This document shows, piece after piece, positions 51,729-62,302 of a DNA stretch of 64,000 nt. The translations under genes and the position numbers were made by a program. Where the stretch lies: positions 78,553-142,552 of the forward strand of contig WHVA01000293.1 of the NCBI GenBank assembly GCA_015179125.1, given 5' to 3'. The notes beneath the pieces were generated by a model, which worked only from the letters and a program-made list of their open reading frames with translations, did not search any database and had not been told where the DNA came from. Positions within the stretch are counted from its first letter, which is position 1. The number at the start of each line of letters is the position of its first letter. Origin of the DNA: Gautieria morchelliformis (taxonomy: Eukaryota; Basidiomycota; Agaricomycetes; Gomphales; Gomphaceae).

Positions 51729-53102
51729 TGTTGGGGAATCAGCTGTTCAACTAGCTACAAAGGGCTCATACTGGTGTATTTCCACTTTTTCACAAGTTAT
51801 AGCATATACACGAAGCTATAAGAAATTGTGGGAGTATTTCAAACATCCCTCCATCGTTCCTCCATTTTTCCATATTTTTCTGCAATTTATTTGGCCCAAA
51901 CTGCCTTATTTCTGCTATTGCAGAGTTGTGTGTCCATTTGCACCCACAACTCTGTCACGGACTTTCCATTTCAAACTCCGCCGGCCACCTCGGCGGTACC
52001 TTAATTTCGGACTTTCCGGTCACTCAAGCGCCCACAAGTCCGGCAGGATGGCTCTCCCAGTAATTCCAGCTGAGCCTCAATCTGTTGCTATATGCAGCCA
52101 TAGCAACTATGCAGCCTGTTTGGCTGAACCAAACAGTGGGGATCTTGGTCAGTCATGACAACAAGGCTGTATCAGGCTGTGCAAGGCAGTGCTAAGCAGT
52201 GCCCTTGGCTATTGTGGCTACAGAGCACGAATTGGCTCAGGTTTGCTTACTAAGCCTCTGAGTGCAGTCATAACTGAAGGTACAGCCTCAGTGACTCAAC
52301 CAAACCAGGCACATCTTGGAGAGTCAGGAGTACATAACTCAACCAAGCTGTGCCAAGTCACATGACTCTGATCAGTGAGTCATTCCTGACAAATCAAGCT
52401 GTGATTGGTAGGAAACACTGTGAGTCATCTGGAAACACCCAGAACCTTCCTATACTTTCTTCCAGCTTCCACAAGCTGCTCTCCCCATTCCATTAATAGA
52501 TAGAAGGTTCTACCTGCTTACTAAGCTCATGTACATTACAATATAAAAGGAGGCCCTTTTGCCTGCCTTTTCATCAGCCAATCTACCATCTTCTATCCAA
52601 CGCACCTTGCGTGACTTGCCAGCTTGCACAGCTTACCAGGCTGCTAACCCCAGCTAGGGTTATTACACTTGCTTAGTGTATTAATTCTCAGTAAGTAGTT
52701 GCTTTTCTACTTAGCCACCCAGACTAACCCTCTAGGTGAAATTCTGCAGAGTGAGGTTGTCAATCGATTTTCTTGCCAATTAGCACTCCAATACCCGAGA
52801 CGATCTGATCAGTCGATTTTCCTGTTCAGAGACTTTCACAAGTCACTACCCAAAAACCAGTCACTCGTTTATTGCAGTGCGTTGACGTTAATCGGGTCAG
52901 CCCACTTACAAACTCTCCTGCGAAAGCCATTCCTCTCTTTTTGGAATACTTGGACCCCGATAGTCGTCCTCGAACCTACAAACTAATAGTTTGTTATTCA
53001 TTACGCCAGTAGTGTCTAATATTCTTGCAGTTTCGTATACGACACATTCTGATAGACCAAGGCGTTAGCTCTAACACCAAAGTCTTGAAGGGTTCCAAAA
53101 CA
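51729..53102 (-). mobile_element. Solo LTR (1374 bp) inserted in the Copia pol
   Basis: On the minus strand it starts TGTTTTGGAACCC and ends CCCCAACA, and is flanked by ACGCC on both sides (51724-51728 and 53103-53107), the 5-bp duplication expected for LTR elements. Removing it rejoins the Copia frame. A second copy in the opposite orientation lies at 56289-57890. No internal coding region remains, so LTR-LTR recombination is inferred. Confidence 0.9.
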
Positions 53103-53107
53103 ACGCC

Positions 53108-54013
53108 GAGTCGCAAGTGCCCTTCAAGTAACGTATAACGCGTTTAACCGCCGTCCAGTGAGCCTCACTGAAGTCGTGCGTATGTTGGCTCAGTTGCTGG
53201 ATGGCGAACGCGATGTCGGGGCGGGACCCTAAAACAGCATACATCAAGGAGCCAATGGCTTGGGCGTAAGGTGCGTCTGGTGTGGGATCCCATCAGAGCG
53301 TGGCTCCAGAGTTTTGATGTCATGCAGGACGGGAGTGTGACTGGCGGTGCTTCGTCCAGATTGAATCACTGGACAATGACGTCGATGTAATGGCCTTGGG
53401 AGAGTTTAATGAAATCGTGGTTTGGGTCAATCTCGACCCTGATCCCAAGGATCTTGAGCATCTCGCCTACTGGCGAGTCGTCGATGTAAATAGTGATGAT
53501 GGTGAGCCGGTCGCTGGTCTTTTTGTAGAAAACACAGTCATCTGGGTGACACCACGTGAACCCATCATTGAGCAAGACTGTCGTGAGCTTCTTGTATCAG
53601 GAACAGCCTGACTGCTTCAAACCGTAAATAGCCCGGTGCAATTTGAGCACGTGACCTGATCCATCGTCAAAGCCGTCCGGCTGGCGCATGTATATCTCCT
53701 TATCTAGAGTAGAATTAAGATACGCACCTTTGACATCCATCATCTCGATCTCCCATCCCTTTTGGATGGCGATAGCAAGGATGAGCCGGAGACTGTCTAA
53801 TTTGACAACCAGTGATGTGACCTCAAAGTAATCCATGCCGGATCGTGGTGTGAACCCCTGCGCAACCACCCTCGCTTTTCCGAGGTCAAATTTCCCCTCT
53901 GCATTAGTCTTAGCTGCGTACACCCATCGGCTGCCTACCACATTCTTCCCTGCTGGTAACTCAACCAGTGTCCACGTGCCCACCTCTGCATGCTGCTCCA
54001 TCTCAGTCTCCAT
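53108..54013 (-). pseudogene. Ty1/Copia reverse transcriptase domain
   Basis: The minus-strand frame from 54013 reads TWTLVELPAGKNVVGSRWVY, ARVVAQGF, EIEMMDVKGAYLNSTLDKEI and IYMRQPDGF, then a frame change into FTWCHPDDCVFYKK and IYIDDS (RT active site, about 53450-53460), followed by a piece reading AIGSLMYAVLGSRPDIAFAI and KRVIRYLKGT (53110-53280). These are classical Copia RT blocks in order. At least two frameshifts break it. Confidence 0.9.
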
Positions 54014-54075
54014 GGCTTTCTGCCATATTGGGTAATCTGCGCGGTGCAGCGCCTCTGCATAGGACGTGGGCTATG

Positions 54076-54429
54076 TCACGATCTCCGTTGCTGACAATGC
54101 CCACTCTCCCTCATGTATGTGGCGGTAATCAGACACGGGTCTACCCGCGATCCTGGTGCTGCGCCTCGGATCCGCCTTCGGTTCCTCAGCCACAGGCACA
54201 GCAGCGGCCTCCACTGGAGGCACGACAACTGGTGCGGGGCTGGGCCGGCTGGGCGGCCCTGGTGGTGTTCCCTGCAGGCGCCCGACCACCAGGTCGTCGT
54301 CATCAGGGATGGGATGAATGGTGTTTCGACATCATCGAAGATGACGTTGCGGGAGGTCTGGATGTGGTGCGTGTGGACATTGTAGAAGCGCCCATGCCTT
54401 AGCATTGGGTGCGATGCCGGTAAAAACAT
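54076..54429 (-). pseudogene. Ty1/Copia linker region between integrase and RT
   Basis: Minus-strand frames give DPRRSTRIAGRPVSDYR and a Pro/Ala-rich stretch with SRPSPAPVVVPPVEAAA, the low-complexity linker usually found between Copia integrase and RT. Broken by frame changes. Confidence 0.6.
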
Positions 54430-55263
54430 GTTGCTCGGATTTGGGCTCTAATTTAGTACGACACTGGTCCAGGACTTGGACCCAGCATTTTTTACCAAAT
54501 TCTTCCAACCTCCCAATGTCAGGTTTCTTGCCAAAAAAGGCCTCAAATGGCGTCATGTCTGCGCCAAGGGCTCGAGTGGGCATCCTGTTCTTGATATAAC
54601 AGGCGTAGGCGACGGCTTCCGGCCATAAAATCTTGGGTGCTTGCTTTGCAAAGATCATGGCACAGGCATGTTTGAACAAGGTGCATTCAGGCGTTCAGCA
54701 ATGCCATTCTGGGCTGGTGAGTAAGGGGCGGTAGATTCCATTATGACTCCTCTCAGGGCGCAGAAATCTCTAAATGGGCTGTTAATATATTCTCTGCCTC
54801 CATCGCTGGGCAGGTGGTTACGCAGGTGCCCAGTTTGTGTTTCAACCAGGGCGGCGTATTCCTTGAAATGATCAAGGACGCCATCCTTGGTGTGGCTAAA
54901 ATAGATGGTGGAATACCTGCTTTTGGCATCGGTAAACGAGTAACAATACCGTTCCGGCGCCGGGCCCTCTGTATTCGCCGGTCCCCAAACGTCGGAGACG
55001 GTCAGATCGCCTACCACTGTAGCAGCGTCTTCCGCCCGTTTGGGGAACGGTTCCACGTGATGCTTGCCCTGAATGCAAGAAACACATTGTGTCACCGGCG
55101 CGGCCATGTCTACATCCATCCCGGTGACAAGATCGCGCACTTTCATCAATTTGATCGCGCCGATGTTGACATGCCTGAGGATGTGATGCCAGGAGTCCCA
55201 GGACTTTGGCTTAGCCACGGCGGCGAAGTCCGTCTGAATGGCAGGGTGGATCCAGGCACGCAT
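54332..55263 (-). pseudogene. Ty1/Copia integrase
   Basis: From 55263 on the minus strand: WHHILRHVNIGAIKLMK with a CVSCIQGKHHVEPF end (HHCC zinc finger), VSDVWGP (first Asp), LPSDGGREYINSPF (second Asp), and YSPAQNGIAERLN (Glu), then after a frame change FKHACAMIFAKQ, WPEAVAYACYIKNRMPTRAL and FEAFFGKKPDIGRLEEFG. Catalytic DDE residues are present, but the shift after NAPCSNMPVP splits the domain. Confidence 0.9.
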
Positions 55264-55291
55264 GAGGTATATGCACCCTACCTTGCGCCCC

Positions 55292-56238
55292 TCAGCGAAG
55301 ACCGTCCCAGACCGGGAGTGGAATCACGCTGTCATTGGTGAACAGAGCTACATGCTCCATGTCCGTGAGCCTCCCAATGCTGAGAATGTTATTCGGTGCA
55401 TCAGGAGCGTGCTTCACGTCTGTTAGTCTCACCATAAACGTGCTCTTGCCAGCCTTGAATTCCATTTCGACAATCCCACAGCCTAGAGTCTTCAAGGGGC
55501 TCCCGGGGGCAATGCCCTCAATCTCTGATGGGTCAGAACTGAACTCAATAAAGTCGCCCCTGTTTGGGCGATATGTGTCGTTGATCCCGTGTCCGCCAGC
55601 CATTCTGATGCAGAGGCGGTGGCGCGACACGATAGATCTTCAGCAATGGATGACTGATTGCCCGGCTTGGGGTCCGCGGACTCTATGGCGGCGAACACAA
55701 AGTCGTCAGCAGTGCTTTTGCTTTCGGTAGCTTGTTTAGTAGAGTCTGCATTTGAGTTCTTAGCTGAATCTTTCCACCATTCCAGTGCTTGCCCCTCTTT
55801 GCCGCCACCCTTGGCCCAGCAATCTTTGACCCAATTCCCCTTTTTGCCACAATTATTACACTTCCCTTTTGTGGCACCGCCATCATTACGTCCATTGCAC
55901 CCCTTTCCGCGCTTGTCCTGTGCCCTCAGGGCCGTCTCCGTGCCTTGAGTGGAGCACCGAGTTCGATCCTCTTCGAGGACTCGAGCTATGAGTATGTCAG
56001 AAGAGAGCATGGGAAGGGCGGCATTGATCGCTGTAAGGAACGTGGACCAGGAGCCGGGGAGTGAGGTGAGCAGCGCATTGCAGAAGTCGCGATCGCTGAC
56101 TAGATCACCGAGTGTGTGCAGCTGCTGTTGGAGGCTATGCAGCTTTCGTATATGTTCTTCCATGTTTCCACCTTCGGCTATGAAAGTGCAGAAGAAATCC
56201 TGACATATGTTTATTATACCCAACGGCTGTAAGGGCAA
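55292..56238 (-). pseudogene. Ty1/Copia Gag C-terminal half and protease, 5'-truncated
   Basis: The frame from 56238 begins mid-Gag: FIAEGGNMEEHIRKLHSLQQ, LLTSLPGSWSTFL and a CNNCGKKGNWVKDC zinc knuckle in which the usual His is Asn, then WLADTGSTTHIAQ (protease DTG). A frame change leads into 55630-55292 (LSIGRLTDMEHVALF). The first third of Gag is missing. Its first codons come from sequence shared with the Gypsy leader at 63597-63655, so the ATG at 56236-56238 is not the native start. Confidence 0.85.
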
Positions 56239-56288
56239 CCCTGGCTGGTTGTGGAGATCACACTACCACACAACTGACAAGGGGAAAT
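56227..56288 (-). repeat. Gypsy leader plus LTR end fused to the Copia gag
   Basis: About 62 bp (GCTGTAAGGGCAACCCTGGC through GACAAGGGGAAAT) are identical to 63597-63658, the leader and the end of the 5' LTR of the minus-strand Gypsy. The homology stops inside Copia gag on one side and is interrupted by the solo LTR on the other, continuing for five bases (CCAAA) after it at 57896. Confidence 0.85.
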
Positions 56289-57890
56289 TGTTTTGGAACC
56301 CTTCAAGACTTTGGTGTCAGAGCTAACACTTTGGTCTATCAGAACGTGTCGTATACGAAACTCAAAGAATATTAAACAATGCTGCAGCACAACTCCGGAA
56401 ATAATTTAATATTTGCACCTTGGTTGCAATCTGTGTAAAAACTAGTCCAAGTTAATACGGATGGAAGGCAATACGTTTCTTAGCAGCACTGAACAATAAA
56501 CTAAAAGTCTGTAGGTTCGAGGACGACTATCGGGTCCAAGTATTCCAAAAAGATAGGAATGGCTTCACAGGAGAGTTTGTAAGTGGACTGACCCGATTAA
56601 CGTCAATGCACTGCAATAAACGAGCGACTAGGGTTTAAGAAGTGACTTGTGAAAGTCACTGAACAGGAAGTCACTGAACAGGAAAGTCACTGATCAGTTC
56701 GTCTCGGGTATTGGAGAGCTAATTGACAAGGAAATCGATTGTCAGACCTCTGCAGAATTTCACCTGGAGTGTTAGTCCGGGTGGCTAAGTAGAAATGCAA
56801 CTACTTAACTGAGAATTAATACACTAAGTAAGTGTAATAACCCTAGCTGGGGTTAGCAGCTTAGTAAGCTGTGCAAGCTTGGCAAGTCACACAAGGTATG
56901 TGGATAGTAGATGATGATGTATTGGCTTATTCACTGCTAAAACTGCAGGCTATTTATACTGCATCTATATAGCTTATGTAACTACTGCTAGGAACCTTGT
57001 AGAGGCTTCTACTACTGTGAAGAACCTTGTGGAAGCTTAGAGAAGCTTCAGGAAGGTTTGGAAACTATTGGAAGGCTGTGGAAGGTACTATTGCTATATT
57101 GGGTTAAAGTCACAGCTCTGTGACAGTAAAGCTAAGAGTATGTAAGAAACTCCCACGCTCATGTGATTATCATGTGATGAAGGAAAGTCATGTGACTTCA
57201 AGGTGGATTGAGGTCATGTGATGGTGTCATGTGATTGTCAGGTGACCGTAGATAATCAAGTGACTTTGAGGTCAGGTGATTGTCAGGTGACTGTAGATAA
57301 TCAGGTGACTTTGAGGTCAGGTGATTGTCAGGTGACTGTGGATGATCAGGTGACTTTGAGCTGTTTTTGAGGTCATGTGATAGTCATGTGACCATGGGGG
57401 ATTCTTAGCTAAACTATCAAGAGATTGTTGTATCTTGTGGACCCAATGTGAGTGTAGCTATGGCACAGCACAGCCTAGCATAGCCTTGTTGCTATGGTAG
57501 CATAGGTTGGGCAGAGTTTGTATTGCACAAACTGTGTTGTGGAGGCTTGGGAATAAATTGCTATTTGCAGAGTGCTGAGTCCGAACCGGTAGGTTGGCCA
57601 GAGTTTGTGGGTGCGTAAGTGTCCACAGGCTCGAGTTCGGGCTCGCGCGCGTCGGAGTTTGAATAAGCAGAGTTGTGGATACATGTGGGTTCATAACTCT
57701 GCTGCAACAGAATAGAAGTGTTTTGAGCCAAAGACTTCATTAGAAATGGCGAAAAAATGGTAGGAAATTAGAGGAAGTTTAAATAGTTCATCCCCAATGA
57801 TAGCAATACCAGTATGCTATATTTTAAGGTCACTATTTCGAAAATACATGGAATTTCTCCTATTTGACAGGCAAAGCAGGATCCCATACA
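56289..57890 (+). mobile_element. Solo LTR (1602 bp), same family as 51729-53102, opposite orientation
   Basis: It starts TGTTTTGGAACCC and ends CCCATACA; GAAAT flanks both sides (56284-56288 and 57891-57895). It is inserted in a Gypsy LTR remnant. It is longer than its partner, partly because of the tandem repeat at 57231-57360. Shared landmarks include CTATCAGAA.GTGTCGTATACG and TTGGAATACTTGGACCC-type blocks. Confidence 0.9.
57231..57360 (+). repeat. Minisatellite, period about 46 bp, inside the solo LTR
   Basis: Three copies of a unit with GTGATTGTCAGGTGAC, ATAATCAGGTGACTTTGAG (small differences). Not expanded in the partner LTR at 51729-53102. Confidence 0.75.
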
Positions 57891-57943
57891 GAAATCCAAA
57901 GTCTGTATAAATGAACAGAGTATACAAGAGGGGGATTCTCACC

Positions 57944-58326
57944 TGACAAGGGGAAATCCAAAGAGAAAAGTCTAAGGACCCCCAATGTCAGCGAGCCCGT
58001 ATTATACTACGCTGCGCAGCCAGGGACAACACTTGGCACCTGCCATCAACCCTGCATCCTCCTGACCTCCCTGACCCTTGATCGACCCTTGATGCCACCT
58101 ATTACGCAAGTCGCTTGATTTCCGACACTGTTCCGAGAGTGGAAGTCGGAAATTGGAGTGGAACTGGCAAGGTGAACAGAACTGGTGGAAGTTCTCCCAG
58201 CAACGGAATCATTTCCAAAAGCAGAGGCGGAGATGGAATCGGAATTGGAAGCGGAGTCGGAAATGGAGTCAGAACTGGGTGTGGTGTCGGAACTGGAAAT
58301 GGAAAACAGGGTGTCCTCTGACATCA
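57944..58326 (-). repeat. 3' LTR of the minus-strand Gypsy element (383 bp)
   Basis: On the minus strand it starts TGATGTCAG after a GGAGGGGGGG polypurine tract (58327 on) and ends CCCCTTGTCA. It matches the 5' LTR at 63645-64000 with only about four substitutions and three 1-bp indels over some 355 compared bases, so insertion is fairly recent. Confidence 0.9.
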
Positions 58327-61300
58327 CCCCCCCTCCAGCGTGCTGCGTCCTCGAAGCATGGGACACGAGGGATTGAAATGCCAGCGAGCGGATTCGGCGA
58401 GGGGCACCGGGGTGTGTCCTATAGAACTCACAGAGTTTGTCTGGAGCGGAAACATCTTGCTCCGGGACCCACGAATTCTCCTCATACCCATACCCTTCCC
58501 ATTTTACAAGGAATTGGAGTCGTCCTCGCACAAACCGGATGTCCAGGATCCATTCCACCACATAGTGCTCTTCCCCATCTACAATTTCTGGCGGAGGTGG
58601 CGGATGAGCCTTCCGACCTGGAATTGGGTCCTCAAGTGTAGGGAGTAACTTCACCACGTTGAAGATGGGGTGGAGGCGGGACATGGACATCGGAAGTCGG
58701 AGGCGGTATGCATTCCATCCAACCCTCCGCATCACTGTGAAGGGCCCAAGGTAGCGGTGGGCAAGCTTCTGCGAAGGGCGTGTGGTGCGGATGTCACTCG
58801 CATCTAGATACACCTTGTCTCCAACTTGGTACTCCAGGGCAGGAACCCAGCATTGGTTGTAGTACCTTGCCATGTCATCCTTGGCCTTCGCAAGGGCCGA
58901 CTTGGCTTCCGAAAGGGTGGAGTCTATGCGGTCTCAGAACTCATTGACCGTCTCGAGTCGGGACTCAGCCTGGCGCAGTTCGAAGCCCATCCGCGGGTGT
59001 CGTCCGGAGTCAAGCATGAAGGGAGTCTGTTGTGTGGCGGAATGTACATGGTTGTTGTATTGGAATTCCGCCAGTGGAAGTAACTCATCCCAGTCATCCT
59101 GCCTCTCATTGACAAAGAGGCGGAGATATTGCTCCAACTCCTGATTGACCCGTTCCGTCTGTCTGTCACCCTGCGGATGGTACGCTGTGGTGGTAGCCAG
59201 CTTTATGCCGAGTAGACGGTAGAGCTCCCAAGTCAGTTCCACGACAAACTGTGGACTTCGGTTGGAAACAACTTGCTTCGGGAGCCCATGCAACTTCCAG
59301 ACATGTGTAAGGAACAGGCGAGCCACTCCGAGGGCTGTGATCGTTGTATGCGTCGGAATGAAGTGGGTCACCTTGCTTACTGAATCCACAACGTTCATGA
59401 TTGCGTCGTAGCCATGAGACTCTGGGAGTTCAACGATGAAGTCGACACTGATGGTGTCCCAGCGGGATTCGGGAATCGGGAGCGGAACAAGTTCCCCGAC
59501 AGGCAGATGTCGTTGCGCTTTGGTTCGGAGACAAAGGTCACATGTCTTCACGTACTGTCCAATGTAGCGGGACATCTGAGGCCACCAGTAATTCCGAGGC
59601 ACTAACTCCAGCGTCTTCCACCTGCCAGCATGCCCATCGACACGTGTGTCATGGTGCTGGGACAGGATGCAGCGGCGGAGGTCCGCCCCACCTGGAACAT
59701 AGACCTTGCCTCTGAAGTGGGGCAGTCCATCACGTTCCGACCATTCCGCTGCCCGTACAGACTGTGAGTGCCCTTTCCAAAGTTCCTCCACCGCCTTCAC
59801 CACCGACTCCTCCTTCTCTCCATTCCGGTACTGCCTCTGGATGTCCCGGAGTATTTCCGCTTCCGGCCCCAACTGCAGTCACTCCCTCTAGGGCGTGGAT
59901 TGCAAAGAGACTTGGGCGGAGCAGTGTCATCTCTGCGTGGTCTCCACTTCCGCTTCCATGATCCACACGGCAGGATAGGGCATCGGGCTTGCCCATGGTG
60001 CGACCGGGACGGTGGTGGAGCATGAAGTCGAACCGAGACAGGTGTAGGGACCACCGTGCTTGTCGTCAGTTCAACTTCTTAGATGTGCGGAAATACTCGA
60101 GGTTCTTGTGGTCTGTCCAGATATCAAACGGGCATAGAGCACCCTCGAGGAAGTGTCGCCACTCCTCCAGCGCTCGGATGATTGCCAGCATCTCCTTGTC
60201 GTGGATATCATAGTTCCGCTCGACCGGGCTAAGGCTTTTAGAGAAAAAGGCAATCGGATGCCACCCCCCACCATCTTCCAACGACTGTTGCGACAAGACC
60301 GCTCCAGTAGCTGTGTCGGAAGAATCCGCCTCGACTCGATAAGGGCGAGAGTCGTCGGGCAAGATCAGGACCAGGGCAGAAGTGATCAGCTCCTTGAGTT
60401 TGTCAAAGGAGGCCTGTTCCGGCTCTCCCCACCGCCACCCAACCTCCTTCTTGGTGAGGTCAAAGAGGGCATGGGCGTGGCAGGAGAAGTCCTTGATGAA
60501 CCGCCGGTAGAAATTGACAAACCCAATGAAGGAGTGGACCTCCTTCTTGTTCCGCGGCACAGGCCAATCCGATACACCGGAAACTTTGACCGGGTCCATT
60601 TCCACCTTTCCCTCCGACACAATCACCCCAAGATACTCTATCCGCGTCCGCTCAAATTCGCACTTTTCCGGCTTGAGACACAGGTTGTATTCCCGGAGCC
60701 ATTCCAGCACTCTCCGCACGACTTCCTGATGTTCCGACATTGTTTTTGTGAAGATGAGGATGTCATCGAGGTAGACACAGACAACCCCTTCCGCTATCAT
60801 GTCATGGAAAATGTCATTCATCATCGTCTGGAATGTGGCCGGACTGTTGGTGAGGCCAAATAACATGACCTGTGGCTCAAAGAGTCCTCGGTTGGTGCGG
60901 AATGCGGCCTTCCACTCGTCTCCCTCCCGGATCCGAACATTATTGAAGCCCCAGCGGACATCCAGCTTAGTGAAGTACTTTGCCCTGCGGAGTTGTGTGA
61001 TTAGTTTGGAAATGAGTGGAATGGGGTACCGGTTCTTGATCGTGATTGCATTCAAGGCCCGGTAGTCCTGCACAAGCCTGAGCGAGCCGTCCTTCTTCTT
61101 GATGAAGAACACCGGAGATGCCATGGGTGACTTGGAGGGGCGGATCCTCCCTGTATGGAGGTTCTCCGCAAGGAATGCATCGAGCTCTACCTGCTCCTTG
61201 GGTGACAGCGGTAGACCTTGCAGTTGGTGGGCTTTGACCCAGGCTCCAACTCGATGGCATGGTCCCACAGCTTTCGTGGAGGCAGGGCATCGAATGACTC

Positions 61301-62302
61301 CTTGGCAAAGACATCCTCGAACTCCCGCAGGTACTCCGGAATTTCCACCTCCGCTTTATCATGCTTCTTGGAGGCTTCAGCAAGGCGTTGCGAAATATTT
61401 CCAGTGGCGCGGATGTGTTCCGCTTCCGGTGGAAGGTTTACGTACAGCAAGGCTCCCCCTCGCCAGAGTCTCTTCGGGCTGAGTCGGATGACATCTGAGT
61501 CGGAATCGGAATCGGATCGGAATTGGAAGTGGGATCCGGTTCAAATTCCGTTCCGAGTCTTCTTCTGCAAGCAGTGGATGGGGGCCAGAACGACATGTCT
61601 GTATGAGCTGTCGGTCTTCCGCTGCTCCTGGCGCTCCTTCCGCACTTCCGACCGGCACATGTGACACTTGGCTGGGCACTGACTCATCAGCACCTTCCGA
61701 GTCTGCCAATTGATCTCCGGGTTGTGCTCCTGGAGCCAGGTAAACCCGAGGATGATGTCTTGCTTCCCCAGGCTGGTCACTGTGAAGGAAGTGCGTTCTG
61801 TGTGCCCATCATAGCGGAGAAGTGTGTCTACTATCTCCATGATGGACCCTGCCTCATTGGGGCTTCCATCCACATTGAACACCGGGATTGCACGTTGCAA
61901 CTTCCGCGTGGTCAGTCGGTTCCGTTCCACATAGTCCCGGTCTATAAACTGACCAGTGGCCCCGCAATTGACAAGGGTGGGTCCGGATTTGACTTCTGCA
62001 GTATCTGTCGTCTGGATCTCCACCTTAATGACTAGTGACTTGGGGCCAGGGGTGGAAGCAACAACATAGCACTTTGGGAGGCGTCTCTCCCAAGGGCGGA
62101 CGCGGGATGGACGGGGTGTCGGATTCGGTTTTTGTGTGACTTTATCCGGTGGGTCTGTACGAAGTGAGGGGAGCGGGGGCTCTTCATTCTCTACTTCAAG
62201 ACAGGCAAACCAGTTATGTACAGGCAGCAGGGGCACACATCTCACCCGCTGCGTGTCACAAAATCCGACGCATCTTCCGCTCCAATGCACCATGTTCCGC
62301 AT
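58327..62302 (-). pseudogene. Ty3/Gypsy chromovirus Pol, inactivated
   Basis: Minus-strand Pol in several frames. Protease: LVNCGATGQFID, with Asn (codon 61967-61969) where the catalytic Asp belongs. RT: 61268-60066 with QDYRALN, NRYPIPLI and VYLDDILIF intact. RNase H: YRVEADSSDTATGAVLSQ. A TGA (60066-60068) follows KKLN. Integrase: 59872-58934 with HHDT..GH zinc finger, SVDFIVELP, VSNRSPQF (second Asp is Asn, codon 59261-59263) and DRQTERVNQELEQ; TGA at 58934-58936. Then an integrase C-terminus and chromodomain (58873 down: VVEWILDIRF, LVKWEGYGYEENSWVPE). The last frame has no stop before the polypurine tract and runs on into the LTR to 58046 with a Ser/Asp-rich tail. It is closely related in layout to the plus-strand element at 1-4960. 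Confidence 0.95.

Noticed and set aside
56311-56330. TGGTGTCAGAGCTAAC read as a Copia primer-binding site
   Set aside because: It resembles the classical TGGTATCAGAGC site, but the same bases occur inside both solo LTRs at the same offset from their TG ends, with no gag following in that orientation.
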